Below are positions 1-6,787 of a stretch of 9,191 nt of DNA, one piece after another (position 1 is the first letter of the stretch; every line of letters starts with the position of its first letter). The notes beneath the pieces were generated by a model. It did no database searches, was not told where the DNA came from, and saw only the letters and a list, made by a program, of their open reading frames with translations. This stretch comes from Turicibacter sp. GTDB lineage: Bacteria; Bacillota; Bacilli; MOL361; Turicibacteraceae. The translations under genes and the position numbers were made by a program. The stretch is taken from positions 1-9,191 of the forward strand of contig JAUMTV010000120.1 in the NCBI GenBank assembly GCA_030531025.1, written 5' to 3'.

Positions 1-143
1 TATATATATGGGTAGTTTTTCACATTAAGAAAACTTTTAGCGCTACAATAGGAAAAAACTTAAGTACTAAATGTCATTCTAAAAATGTCAATTACATATA
101 AAGAGAGCTGTTTTTTATATAATGCATGAAAGGTTAGAATTTA

Positions 144-431
144 ATGGAGTTAGGTAAGAGATTTATTTTAAGTTGGGGAATTATTTTATTAGGGTTAGTT
201 TTTAATGTTATTAACGTAGAAGCTGGTGAAAATCATCTAGTTCGAATCGGTTTTCATCCAGTGGAAGGATTTACAGATGTTGAAGATGGAGTCTATAGTG
301 ATTATGCGTTTGACTATTTAAGAGAAATTGCAAAATATACAGGATGGTAATATGCGTTTATTGAATTAGCTCCGAATGAAATCTTAGAGCAATGAGAAAA
401 TGGTGAGGTCGAGATGGATTTAATATTATAA
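144..431 (+). pseudogene. Decayed N-terminal fragment of a family-3 solute-binding (periplasmic-type) domain protein
   Basis: The open part (144-350, 68 residues) begins at an ATG 10 nt after GAAAGG. It has a signal peptide: Lys/Arg near the start, a hydrophobic run at about residues 8-22, and a likely cut after VEA (residue 27). The mature part reads like the first lobe of SBP_bac_3 domains: VRIGFHPVEGF, then YAFDYLREIAKYTGW. After the TAA at 348-350 the same frame continues the family pattern (YAFIELAPNEILEQ, a TGA at 393-395, then ENGEVEMDLIL) until TAA at 429-431. So the reading frame is kept but broken by two nonsense codons, and the rest of the domain is missing. A terminator starts 9 nt later. 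Intact relatives are secreted binding proteins or extracellular sensor domains of kinases and GGDEF proteins; which one this was cannot be told. That it is a pseudogene is inference from homology past the stops; a short secreted peptide is the less likely alternative. Confidence 0.7.
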
Positions 432-440
432 ATATAGACT

Positions 441-479
441 AAAAAACACTTACCGTTTATAGGGCGGTAAGTGTTTTTT
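441..479. terminator. Bidirectional intrinsic terminator between convergent genes
   Basis: A perfect 15-bp inverted repeat (441-455 with 465-479) encloses a 9-nt loop. The core is CACTTACCG/CGGTAAGTG, flanked by six A on the left and six T on the right. A hairpin followed by a T run therefore forms on either strand. It ends the decayed rightward gene (last stop at 431) and the leftward CxxC gene, whose stop codon is at 481-483, immediately beside it. Confidence 0.9.
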
Positions 480-480
480 A

Positions 481-654
481 TTATTTATTGACACATTTAT
501 GGCAACGATTGTAATCATCTTGCATTGGGAAGCGAGAATCAACACGGCCACCTGGCCCAACTTCTAGATTACAGTTTGCACAATAAGGAATTTCATCATA
601 AGCACCTTCTTCATAAAAAACAGAAAGTGATTGCATAATAAGCTCTTCAAACAT
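481..654 (-). CDS. Small 57-residue protein with two CxxC pairs (putative zinc-binding), function unknown
   Basis: The leftward frame opens at ATG 654-652 and closes with TAA 483-481, giving 57 residues. A GTGAGGT ribosome site lies about 6 nt upstream of the ATG. The N-terminal half is acidic and amphipathic (MFEELIMQSLSVFYEEGAYD). The second half holds CANC (Cys25, Cys28) and CHKC (Cys51, Cys54), separated by a polar segment containing GPGGRVDSRFP. Two CxxC pairs about 22 residues apart are the usual layout of a four-cysteine zinc ribbon or rubredoxin-like knuckle, so metal binding is likely; the partner or substrate is unknown. There is no signal peptide or membrane segment, so it should be cytoplasmic. 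It stands alone, convergent with a pseudogene and divergent from the lysine operon, and ends directly in a strong terminator, which supports real expression. I do not recognise a named family. Confidence 0.72.
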   Translation of the reverse strand: MFEELIMQSLSVFYEEGAYDEIPYCANCNLEVGPGGRVDSRFPMQDDYNRCHKCVNK

Positions 655-734
655 GATATAACCTCACTTCATTTATTATCATAGTTTTATCATACCTTAG
701 TTTTCATTTAAATAAAAATACTTTATAGAAAAAG

Positions 735-764
735 TATGCACTATTCAGTGCTATTCGTTGTCAA
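735..764 (-). promoter_or_regulatory. Possible promoter of the small CxxC gene
   Basis: On the minus strand a consensus TTGACA lies at 764-759. The best -10 at normal distance is TGCATA (740-735, 18-nt spacer), which is poor. Other -10-like words nearer the gene (TATGAT at 694-689 and 683-678) lack a good -35. A short inverted repeat GCACT/AGTGC (738-751) falls inside this candidate. The call is weak, and the start of transcription is not determined. Confidence 0.28.
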
Positions 765-886
765 TCATGTGATAAATTAGTTAAGAATATAAATCTAAAA
801 TCTTTTATTTAAGATAAGTCGAGTATTTAATATATAAATAGGAAAAATATGATAGATGTGATTAATCAATAAAAACAAAAAGCTTA

Positions 887-915
887 TTGACAATTTATGG
901 TAAATGAACTAAAAT
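887..915 (+). promoter_or_regulatory. Sigma-A-type promoter of the lysine operon
   Basis: A perfect -35 box TTGACA (887-892) is followed after exactly 17 nt by TAAAAT (910-915), one mismatch from the TATAAT consensus. The DNA upstream is A-rich (about 868-881), as in UP elements. Transcription should begin near 921-924, about 20 nt before the lysine riboswitch, which is the usual arrangement for an L-box leader. No other convincing promoter lies between here and lysA. Confidence 0.88.
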
Positions 916-938
916 AAGTAATAACTTAATAAAACAAT

Positions 939-1110
939 TAAGGTAGAGGCTGCGAGTCTTAAGAGTAACCATAAGGAGGTAAGCACGATGATTTATGGTG
1001 AAAGGAAGAATCGCCGAAGGCTATAACAGATGCTTTAATGTTATAGACCTGGGGATGCATAAAATATATGCATCACTGTCACAAATGTTTATTTGTGTTG
1101 AGCTACATTT
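939..1110 (+). promoter_or_regulatory. Lysine riboswitch (L-box) aptamer
   Basis: The conserved L-box core is present: GGTAGAGGCTGCGAG (942-956), AAGAGTA (961-967), GTGAAAGGAAGAATCGCCGAAG (998-1019), CCTGGGG (1048-1054) and ACTGTCAC just before the last helix. Paired arms can be read directly: the outer part of P2 968-974/993-999, P3 1021-1028/1039-1046, P4 1054-1061/1067-1074 and P5 1080-1086/1091-1097. P1 closes weakly with 943-946/1103-1106 plus flanking A-T pairs. The loop of P2 has AAGCA (981-985), complementary to TGCTT (1031-1035) in the loop of P3, matching the kissing contact known in this class. The RNA binds free lysine. Here it precedes lysA and lysC and controls them through the terminator at 1157-1198. 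Confidence 0.95.
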
Positions 1111-1164
1111 AAGAAATAGAACTATTCTAGGTCTAGTGTATTTAGAGTAGTTATTTAAAAGCTC
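1100..1164 (+). promoter_or_regulatory. Predicted antiterminator of the lysine riboswitch
   Basis: Three consecutive helices can form: GAGCT (1100-1104) with AGCTC (1160-1164), TTTAA (1108-1112) with TTAAA (1155-1159), and AACTATTCT (1120-1128) with AGAGTAGTT (1144-1152, one G-U). The left side overlaps the 3' strand of aptamer P1, and the right side takes the first bases of the terminator arm. The fold is therefore exclusive with both the lysine-bound aptamer and the terminator. This is a pairing read by eye, not an energy calculation. Confidence 0.65.
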
Positions 1165-1198
1165 CCTTAATCACTGTTTAGGGGAGTTTTTATTTTAT
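1157..1198 (+). terminator. lysA: Riboswitch-controlled intrinsic terminator before lysA
   Basis: The arm AAAAGCTCCCTTAA (1157-1170) pairs with TTTAGGGGAGTTTTT (1178-1191; the GC-rich core CTCCC/GGGAG is 1162-1166/1182-1186). The loop is TCACTGT (1171-1177), and the T-rich tail runs to 1198. It lies 41 nt before the lysA start. When lysine holds P1 together the 5' arm is free to form this hairpin, so transcription should stop before lysA. Confidence 0.9.
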
Positions 1199-1238
1199 AA
1201 ATGTCAGCTTCTTTCTACCGGAAGGAAAGGACTACAAA

Positions 1239-2531
1239 ATGAAATTACACGGAACAATGACAGTACAAAATGATCAACTTTATATTGGAGGGGTCAGTTG
1301 TTTAGAGCTAGCTCAAACATATCAAACGCCACTATATGTCTTTGATGAGCAACTAGCTCGACAAAATTGTCGAGAATATGTGGACTATTTTAAAGTTAAA
1401 GAAAATGGAAATCGAGTTGCTTATGCAGGAAAAGCATTTTTACCATTACATATGTGTCGAATTATTAAAGAAGAGGGACTTTATTTAGATGTTGTATCAG
1501 GTGGGGAATTATATACAGCTTATAAAGCAGACTTTCCTATGAAAAAAGTTTTATTTCATGGAAACAACAAAACAATTGAAGAGATAAAAATGGGGCTTGA
1601 TTTAGGAGTAGGGCGATTTGTGGTGGATAACTATTATGAGCTTGATTTATTAGAACAATTTTGTAAAGAAAGACAAATTAAACAATCTATTTACTTAAGA
1701 ATTACACCAGGAATTGAAGCTCATACTCATGATTACATTAAAACGGGACAAATTGATTCAAAGTTTGGGTTCACTTTAATGAATGGTGATTTACATGAAT
1801 GTTTATCAATTTTTCATCAGTATGAGCATTTAAATCTCATTGGCTTACATGCTCACATAGGATCACAAATCTTTGATGTTGATCCATTTTTAGATGAAGT
1901 AGACATTATGATGGGATTAGTTAAAGAGATTAAAGATCAATATGGCATCGAAATCAAAGAGGTCGATTTAGGTGGAGGGGTTGGCGTTTATTATACAAAA
2001 AATGATCACCCAAAAACGATTCAGCAATTTTGTGAAGCAATAATTCAAAAAGTTGAATCATCGTGTCAAAAGTTAGGAATAGATGTACCAACCCTTGTTA
2101 TTGAGCCTGGACGTTCCATTGTTGCGAATGCTGGAAGTACACTTTATACAGTTGGTTCGATGAAAGATATAAAAGATGTTCGTACTTATGTTAGTGTCGA
2201 TGGTGGAATGACAGATAATATTCGTCCTTCTTTATATCAAGCGCGTTATGAATGTGCAATTGTGAATAAAATGCATACAGGGGAACAAAAACAAGTAACG
2301 ATTGCAGGAAAGTGTTGTGAAAGTGGAGATATTCTAATTACAGATGTTGATATTAAAGGAATTGAAACAGGGGATGTCTTAATCATTGCCTCAACAGGGG
2401 CATACGGTTATTCGATGTCATCTAATTATAATAAGATTCCAAAAGCTGCTGTTGTTTCGGTTTCAAAGGGAGAAAGCCGAATTATTTGTAAGCGACAAAG
2501 TTTAGAAGAGTTAATATCACTAGAAGTGTAA
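1239..2531 (+). CDS. lysA: Diaminopimelate decarboxylase
   Basis: This PLP enzyme removes CO2 from meso-DAP to give L-lysine, the last step of the pathway, in the cytoplasm. At 430 residues it has the usual family length. The N-terminal alanine-racemase-like barrel carries the PLP lysine in AYAGKAF (Lys65), HIGSQI (206-211), the phosphate-binding DLGGGVGV (243-250) and EPGRSIV (289-295). The C-terminal sheet domain holds KCCESGD (358-364, catalytic cysteine contributed to the partner subunit) and GAYGYSMSSNYN (387-398). The start is the first ATG after AAGGAAAGG (1222-1230). It is the first gene behind the riboswitch terminator and is followed by lysC after 18 nt. Placing the lysine-producing step first means lysine shuts off its own final enzyme most directly. 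Arginine and ornithine decarboxylases of the same fold lack this motif set, so the call is firm. Confidence 0.96.
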   Translation: MKLHGTMTVQNDQLYIGGVSCLELAQTYQTPLYVFDEQLARQNCREYVDYFKVKENGNRVAYAGKAFLPLHMCRIIKEEGLYLDVVSGGELYTAYKADFPMKKVLFHGNNKTIEEIKMGLDLGVGRFVVDNYYELDLLEQFCKERQIKQSIYLRITPGIEAHTHDYIKTGQIDSKFGFTLMNGDLHECLSIFHQYEHLNLIGLHAHIGSQIFDVDPFLDEVDIMMGLVKEIKDQYGIEIKEVDLGGGVGVYYTKNDHPKTIQQFCEAIIQKVESSCQKLGIDVPTLVIEPGRSIVANAGSTLYTVGSMKDIKDVRTYVSVDGGMTDNIRPSLYQARYECAIVNKMHTGEQKQVTIAGKCCESGDILITDVDIKGIETGDVLIIASTGAYGYSMSSNYNKIPKAAVVSVSKGESRIICKRQSLEELISLEV

Positions 2532-2549
2532 ATAGGGAGTGAAAATAAA

Positions 2550-3746
2550 ATGGGGATTTTAGTTCATAAATATGGAGGAACATCAGTAGGGACAATTGAG
2601 AAAATAAAACGAATTGCACAGCGCGTAATTGCAGAAAAAGAAAATGGACATGATATGGTAGTTGTTGTTTCAGCTATGGGGAAAACGACGGATCAGTTAG
2701 TAGAGATGTCAAAAGAGATAGCAACAAATCCAAGTAAACGAGAGTTAGATTTGATTTTATCTACAGGAGAACAAGTATCAATCGCTTTATTATCAATGGC
2801 CTTTCAAGAACTAGGGTATGATGCGATTGCATTAACTGGGTTTCAAGCCGGAATTAAAACATATGGTCCACATACAAAAAATAAAATTTTAGATGTGGAC
2901 AGTGAAAAAATTAAGGCCTATTTATCAGAAGGAAAAATTGTAGTAGTCGCCGGTTTTCAAGGAATGAATGAGCATGGTGATATTACAACACTTGGCCGTG
3001 GTGAATCGGATACAACGGCCGTTGCTTTAGCAGCTAAACTCGGGTGCCCTTGTCATATCTATACGGATGTGAATGGTATTTATTCAGTTGATCCACGTGT
3101 GTATCCCCAAGCAAAAAAATTAGAGGTCATTAGTTACGAAGAAATGATGGAAATGGCAAGTCTAGGTGCTGGTGTCATGGAAGCACGAGCAATTGAAATT
3201 GGTTGTAAATATGGAATACCAATTTATGTAGCTTCAAGTATGAATCAAGTAAGGGGAACTTATATTAAGGAGTATGATGAAACAATGGAAGCAAATGTAA
3301 TTACAGGGTTAAGTATTTGTGACGATAGTTTAATGGTAACTATTAGCCGTATTCCATATCAGGCAGAAAATATGGCGATAATATTTGAAAAGTTAGCCCA
3401 AGAAAATGTGAATGTCGACATGATTAGTCAAACAGCACCATTAGATGGATTAATTAATGTATCATTCACTGCACCGAAAGATGATTTGTTTGTCATTGAA
3501 AAAGTGATGAATGAATTAAATACGAATTTAGAAATTAGCATTGAAGAAGATGTCACGAAAATTTCTGTCGTAGGAATTGGAATGAGAAATCAAAGTGGAG
3601 TGAGTGGACGATTATTTAGAATTTTAGCTGATCAAGGAATTGCGTTTAGACAAGTGACAACATCAGAAATTAGCATTTCTTATACGATTGATAAAGAACA
3701 TAAAGAAACAGCGGTTCGCGTATTATCAAAAGAGTTGAATTTATAA
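2550..3746 (+). CDS. lysC: Aspartokinase, lysine-type, with two C-terminal ACT domains
   Basis: It phosphorylates L-aspartate with ATP to 4-aspartyl phosphate, the entry step to lysine, DAP, threonine and methionine. The kinase domain (about 1-230) starts with KYGGTSVG (7-14) and has STGEQVS (71-77) and TTLGRGESDTTA (146-157); many relatives read GRGGSD, so Glu152 is a variant. Two ACT domains follow (about 260-330, with VNVDMISQT, and 335-398, with ISVVGIGMRNQSG). These make the effector site between subunits. At 398 residues it is a monofunctional kinase, with no homoserine dehydrogenase part. Its place in an L-box operon suggests the lysine-inhibited isozyme, but inhibition cannot be read from sequence. 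The start follows GGGAG (2535-2539). An internal ATG with its own ribosome site (see 3267-3287) may yield a separate ACT-only subunit. Confidence 0.95.
   Translation: MGILVHKYGGTSVGTIEKIKRIAQRVIAEKENGHDMVVVVSAMGKTTDQLVEMSKEIATNPSKRELDLILSTGEQVSIALLSMAFQELGYDAIALTGFQAGIKTYGPHTKNKILDVDSEKIKAYLSEGKIVVVAGFQGMNEHGDITTLGRGESDTTAVALAAKLGCPCHIYTDVNGIYSVDPRVYPQAKKLEVISYEEMMEMASLGAGVMEARAIEIGCKYGIPIYVASSMNQVRGTYIKEYDETMEANVITGLSICDDSLMVTISRIPYQAENMAIIFEKLAQENVNVDMISQTAPLDGLINVSFTAPKDDLFVIEKVMNELNTNLEISIEEDVTKISVVGIGMRNQSGVSGRLFRILADQGIAFRQVTTSEISISYTIDKEHKETAVRVLSKELNL
3267..3287 (+). promoter_or_regulatory. lysC: Internal ribosome site and start codon for a possible aspartokinase beta subunit
   Basis: AAGGAG (3267-3272) lies 12 nt before an in-frame ATG (3285-3287), codon 246 of lysC. 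Translation from there would give a 153-residue protein made only of the two ACT domains (to 3746). Bacillus subtilis aspartokinase II is known to be made as overlapping alpha and beta chains from an internal in-frame start near this residue. Use of this site here is inference. The spacing is slightly long, and two other ATGs in between are out of frame. Confidence 0.5.
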
Positions 3747-3761
3747 AAAGGGGGAAACTAC

Positions 3762-4892
3762 ATGACTTTAAGGCAAACAGTCAAACAGCATCGGGAATAT
3801 TTGCATCAAATTCCTGAGCTAGGATTTTGTGAATTTCAAACATCAGCTTATTTAAAAGAGCAATTAGAGCAGCTTGGATATGAGGTATATTCCACTGCTA
3901 AGACAGGGTTACTTGCATATCGAAAAGGTGAGAGTGAGGAGTGTATTGCCTTCCGTTCAGATATTGATGGATTAAGTATTACAGAAGAAACAAATGTTTC
4001 TTTTGCTTCAAAAATTAAAGGACAAATGCACGCTTGTGGACATGATGGTCATATGTCTATTCTTCTTGGATTTGCTACACATGTCTCAACTCTTTCAAGC
4101 TTGAAAAAGAGTATCCTATTCATTTTTCAACCAGCTGAAGAAGGACCTGGAGGTGCAGAGGTTATTGTAAACGAAGGAATCTTTCAGCGATTTCATGTGA
4201 AATTCGTCTTTGGACTGCATATTTATCCAGAAATTGAGGAAGGAAAGTTTGGATTACGTCCTGGGGTAATGACAGCTCAAACAGGAGAAGTAGATCTTTT
4301 CATTGAAGGTCGCGGAGGGCATGGAGCTATGCCACATAAGTCAAATGATGCCTTAATTATTGCGGCTCAATTAATTAATAGTTATCAAAGTATTGTGAGT
4401 CGAAACTTGAATCCTATTGATGGTGGAGTGCTTACAATTGGAACGATTAATGGTGGAGAGCGCCGAAATATTATTGCAGAAAAAGTGGAATTAACAGGAA
4501 CTATTCGTGCTTTCAGTGAAGAGGTATATGAAACAATCAAAAAACGAATTGTTGAAATTAATCATGGACTTGAAACGATGTTTAATGCAAAAGTTGAAAC
4601 AAAGTTTATTGATATGTATCCCTGTATCATGAATGATAAATCATTGTTTGAAATGGTCCGTCAGTCAAAACTTGGTGAGAACTTAATTGAAATTGATCCA
4701 ATGATGATTGCTGAAGATTTCTCATATTATCAAAAAGAAGTTCCAGGTTTATTTTTTATGCTAGGCTCACGAAATGAATCATTAGGTTATACGTATCCTC
4801 TTCATCATGCAAAATTTAATTTTAGTGAAACCGTCATGATGAATGGAATCGAATTATATGATGAAGTGTGTCGTTTATTGCATGTATATTAA
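3762..4892 (+). CDS. M20-family amidohydrolase, probable N-acetyldiaminopimelate deacetylase
   Basis: It is predicted to hydrolyse N-acetyl-LL-DAP to LL-DAP and acetate. The metal-peptidase M20D signatures are complete: LHQIPELGF (14-22), RSDIDG (65-70), MHACGHDGH (89-97, with Cys92 and His94 as ligands), PAEEGPGG (124-131, general base Glu126 and ligand Glu127), GLHIYP (151-156), and IAEDFSYY (316-323) followed by LHH (347-349). The small dimerisation domain lies at about 170-285, with GRGGHGAMPH (183-192). The length, 376 residues, is normal. The family also contains hippurate, indole-acetyl-amino-acid and N-acetylcysteine amidases, so motifs alone do not fix the substrate. The context decides: it sits between lysC and asd in an operon that encodes the acetylating DapD/DapH, which demands a deacetylase. 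GGGGG (3750-3754) precedes the ATG by 7 nt. Confidence 0.87.
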   Translation: MTLRQTVKQHREYLHQIPELGFCEFQTSAYLKEQLEQLGYEVYSTAKTGLLAYRKGESEECIAFRSDIDGLSITEETNVSFASKIKGQMHACGHDGHMSILLGFATHVSTLSSLKKSILFIFQPAEEGPGGAEVIVNEGIFQRFHVKFVFGLHIYPEIEEGKFGLRPGVMTAQTGEVDLFIEGRGGHGAMPHKSNDALIIAAQLINSYQSIVSRNLNPIDGGVLTIGTINGGERRNIIAEKVELTGTIRAFSEEVYETIKKRIVEINHGLETMFNAKVETKFIDMYPCIMNDKSLFEMVRQSKLGENLIEIDPMMIAEDFSYYQKEVPGLFFMLGSRNESLGYTYPLHHAKFNFSETVMMNGIELYDEVCRLLHVY

Positions 4893-4908
4893 AGGGAGTG
4901 TTGACATG
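4891..4908 (+). promoter_or_regulatory. asd: Ribosome site that sets the asd start
   Basis: AAAGGGAG (4891-4898) stands 7 nt before ATG 4906-4908. The same frame is open back to an ATG at 4843, but that codon lies within the upstream amidohydrolase gene, has no ribosome site, and would add 21 residues ahead of the family's normal N-terminus. The start at 4906 is therefore chosen. Confidence 0.88.
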
Positions 4909-5886
4909 AATGGGGTTAATGTTGCAATTGTAGGAGCAACTGGGTTAGTAGGACAGACATTTTTAAAAGTATTAGAAGAAAGAAATTTTCCAATACGAGA
5001 GTTATATTGTTTTGCATCAAGTCGCTCTGCTGGTAAAACAATTGAATTTAAAGGGAAAACATATGTGGTTGAAGAATTAACAGAACAATCTTTTGACCGA
5101 GACATTGATATTGCTCTTTTTTCAGCAGGTGGATCGATTAGTAAGCAATTTGCTCCAATCGCTGCTAAAAAAGGAGTTCATGTTGTCGATAATTCAAGTG
5201 CTTGGCGAATGGAAACTGAAATTCCTCTTGTAGTTCCAGAAGTAAATCCACACGTTTTAAATCAAGATCATTACATTATTGCTAATCCTAATTGTTCGAC
5301 GATTCAATCAGTTGTTCCTTTAAAAGTTTTACATGAGGCTTTTAAAATTAAGCGTATCGTTTATTCAACTTATCAAGCAGTATCGGGATCTGGGGTTAAA
5401 GGGTTACAAGATTTAGAAGCAAGAACAACAGATTTCTATCCACATCCGATTGTAGGAAATTGCTTGCCACACATTGATGTCTTTTTAGACAATGGATATA
5501 CAAAAGAAGAAATAAAAATGATTGAAGAAACAAAGAAAATTTTAGGAGACCAAGACATTAGAGTGACTGCAACGACAGTTCGAGTTCCTGTTAAATATGG
5601 TCACTGTGTCTCGATGAATTTAGAGTTTGAGCGTGATTTTGACTTAGATGAAGTTTATTCACTGCTAGAAGGTGTGGATGGATTAGTGCTACATGGCCAA
5701 GAAAATCCACTAGACTATCCAATGCCACTTGATGTTGAAGGGCATGATGAAGTGCATGTGGGACGAATCAGACGAGATTTCAGTGTTGATCATGGTTTAA
5801 ATTTATGGGTGGTTGCCGATAACATAAGAAAAGGCGCAGCGACAAATACCGTTCAAATTGCAGAATTATTGTTAAATTATTTGTAG
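4906..5886 (+). CDS. asd: Aspartate-semialdehyde dehydrogenase
   Basis: It reduces 4-aspartyl phosphate with NADPH to L-aspartate 4-semialdehyde, the branch point to DAP/lysine and to homoserine. From the chosen start it has 326 residues. The NADP-binding fold begins at once with VAIVGATGLVG (6-16), followed by FASSRSAG (36-43) and LFSAGGS (71-77). The catalytic cysteine is Cys130 in ANPNCSTIQ (126-134). TYQAVSGSG (155-163) matches the substrate-loop signature, and RVPVKYGH (226-233) supplies the conserved histidine. In many relatives the residues after this His are SEA; here they are CVS. HVGRIRRD (284-291) and the C-terminal GAATNTVQIAELL helix complete the family pattern. It follows the amidohydrolase by 13 nt and precedes dapA by 15 nt. 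Because homoserine-derived amino acids also need this product, control by the lysine leader is notable. Confidence 0.95.
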   Translation: MNGVNVAIVGATGLVGQTFLKVLEERNFPIRELYCFASSRSAGKTIEFKGKTYVVEELTEQSFDRDIDIALFSAGGSISKQFAPIAAKKGVHVVDNSSAWRMETEIPLVVPEVNPHVLNQDHYIIANPNCSTIQSVVPLKVLHEAFKIKRIVYSTYQAVSGSGVKGLQDLEARTTDFYPHPIVGNCLPHIDVFLDNGYTKEEIKMIEETKKILGDQDIRVTATTVRVPVKYGHCVSMNLEFERDFDLDEVYSLLEGVDGLVLHGQENPLDYPMPLDVEGHDEVHVGRIRRDFSVDHGLNLWVVADNIRKGAATNTVQIAELLLNYL

Positions 5887-5901
5887 AAAGTAGTGAGAGA
5901 C

Positions 5902-6771
5902 ATGTTCAAAGGGTCAGGTGTTGCTCTCGTAACCCCGTTTAAAAATGGAGAGGTTCATTACGAGAAGTTAAGAGAATTATTAGAGTGGCACATTGCGAAT
6001 CAAACGGATGCGATTATTATTTGTGGAACGACAGGGGAAGCTTCAACGATGACAGATGCGGAGCGAAAAGCAGTCATTAAGTTTACCGTTGAAGTCGTGA
6101 ATCGACGAATCCCAGTTATTGCCGGAAGTGGAAGCAATAATACGGCATATGCTGTTGAGCTAAGTCAGTATTGTGAGTCAGTTGGTGTCGATGGCTTGTT
6201 AGTTGTCACGCCATACTATAATAAAGCAACCGAGTTAGGATTATTAAAACATTACGAGGCGATTTCTAATAGTGTAAAGTTACCGATTATTTTATATAGT
6301 GTGGCAGGGCGTACCGGTGTTAATCTAACGCCAAAGGTCGTACAGAAATTAGCACAAATTCCAAACATCATCGGAATTAAAGAAGCGAGTGGGGATATTT
6401 CTCAGGTTGCTGAAATTGCACGTTTATGTGGAGAAGATTTTGCAATTTATAGCGGAAATGATGATATGATTGTTCCTGTTTTATCGTTAGGAGGACAGGG
6501 GGTTATTTCAGTTTTAGCGAATATTTTGCCACAGGTTACACATGATTTAGTAAGTAGCTATTTAGAAGGTGATGTTAAAACATCATGTAAGTTACAACTT
6601 CGCGTGAATGGTTTAGTTCATGCGTTATTTATTGAAGTAAATCCAATCCCAGTTAAAACAGCAATGAATTTAATGGGAATGGATGTTGGTAGTTTCCGCC
6701 TTCCACTCACAGAAATGGCAGCAGAAAATTTAGTCGTTTTAAAAGATGAATTAACGAATTATGGACTATAG
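5902..6771 (+). CDS. dapA: 4-Hydroxy-tetrahydrodipicolinate synthase
   Basis: It condenses pyruvate with aspartate semialdehyde through a Schiff base. It is a single TIM barrel of 289 residues (usual about 290). Counting from ATG 5902, CGTTGEAST (41-49) holds the paired threonines, VVTPYYNK (101-108) holds Tyr106, LYSVAGRTG (131-139) holds Tyr132 and the carboxylate-binding Arg137, and IGIKEASGD (157-165) holds the Schiff-base Lys160. The usual text at 132-138 is YNVPGRT; here it is YSVAGRT, a conservative but uncommon change. The start is uncertain: a GTG at 5893 would add three residues but has essentially no ribosome site, while ATG 5902 has a weak GTGAG (5893-5897) just upstream and begins [13 protein letters not shown], the common N-terminus of the family. 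Translation probably gains from coupling with asd, which ends 15 nt earlier. Related aldolases (NanA, KDG aldolase) are excluded by operon context. Confidence 0.94.
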   Translation: MFKGSGVALVTPFKNGEVHYEKLRELLEWHIANQTDAIIICGTTGEASTMTDAERKAVIKFTVEVVNRRIPVIAGSGSNNTAYAVELSQYCESVGVDGLLVVTPYYNKATELGLLKHYEAISNSVKLPIILYSVAGRTGVNLTPKVVQKLAQIPNIIGIKEASGDISQVAEIARLCGEDFAIYSGNDDMIVPVLSLGGQGVISVLANILPQVTHDLVSSYLEGDVKTSCKLQLRVNGLVHALFIEVNPIPVKTAMNLMGMDVGSFRLPLTEMAAENLVVLKDELTNYGL

Positions 6772-6787
6772 CAAGAGGTGAAAGCAT

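Noticed and set aside
1..143. Promoter for the decayed gene at 144
   Set aside because: TACAAT at 44-49 resembles a -10, but no -35 occurs at 16-18 nt; not supportable.
655..886. Additional coding region or small RNA between the CxxC gene and the operon promoter
   Set aside because: AT-rich with stops in all frames and only short weak hairpins such as ATCTT/AAGAT (800-815); no feature beyond the weak promoter candidates.
4843..4905. Longer asd form starting inside the upstream amidohydrolase gene
   Set aside because: No ribosome site, extra 21 residues with no family similarity, and a well-placed AAAGGGAG before ATG 4906.
4901..4906. TTGACA hexamer, possible -35 of an asd promoter
   Set aside because: It overlaps the asd start codon, and no -10 at proper distance would give a useful transcript.
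4875..5105. Minus-strand open frame of 76 codons
   Set aside because: Lies antisense over the amidohydrolase end and asd, has no recognisable domain, and fits a shadow of the coding strand.
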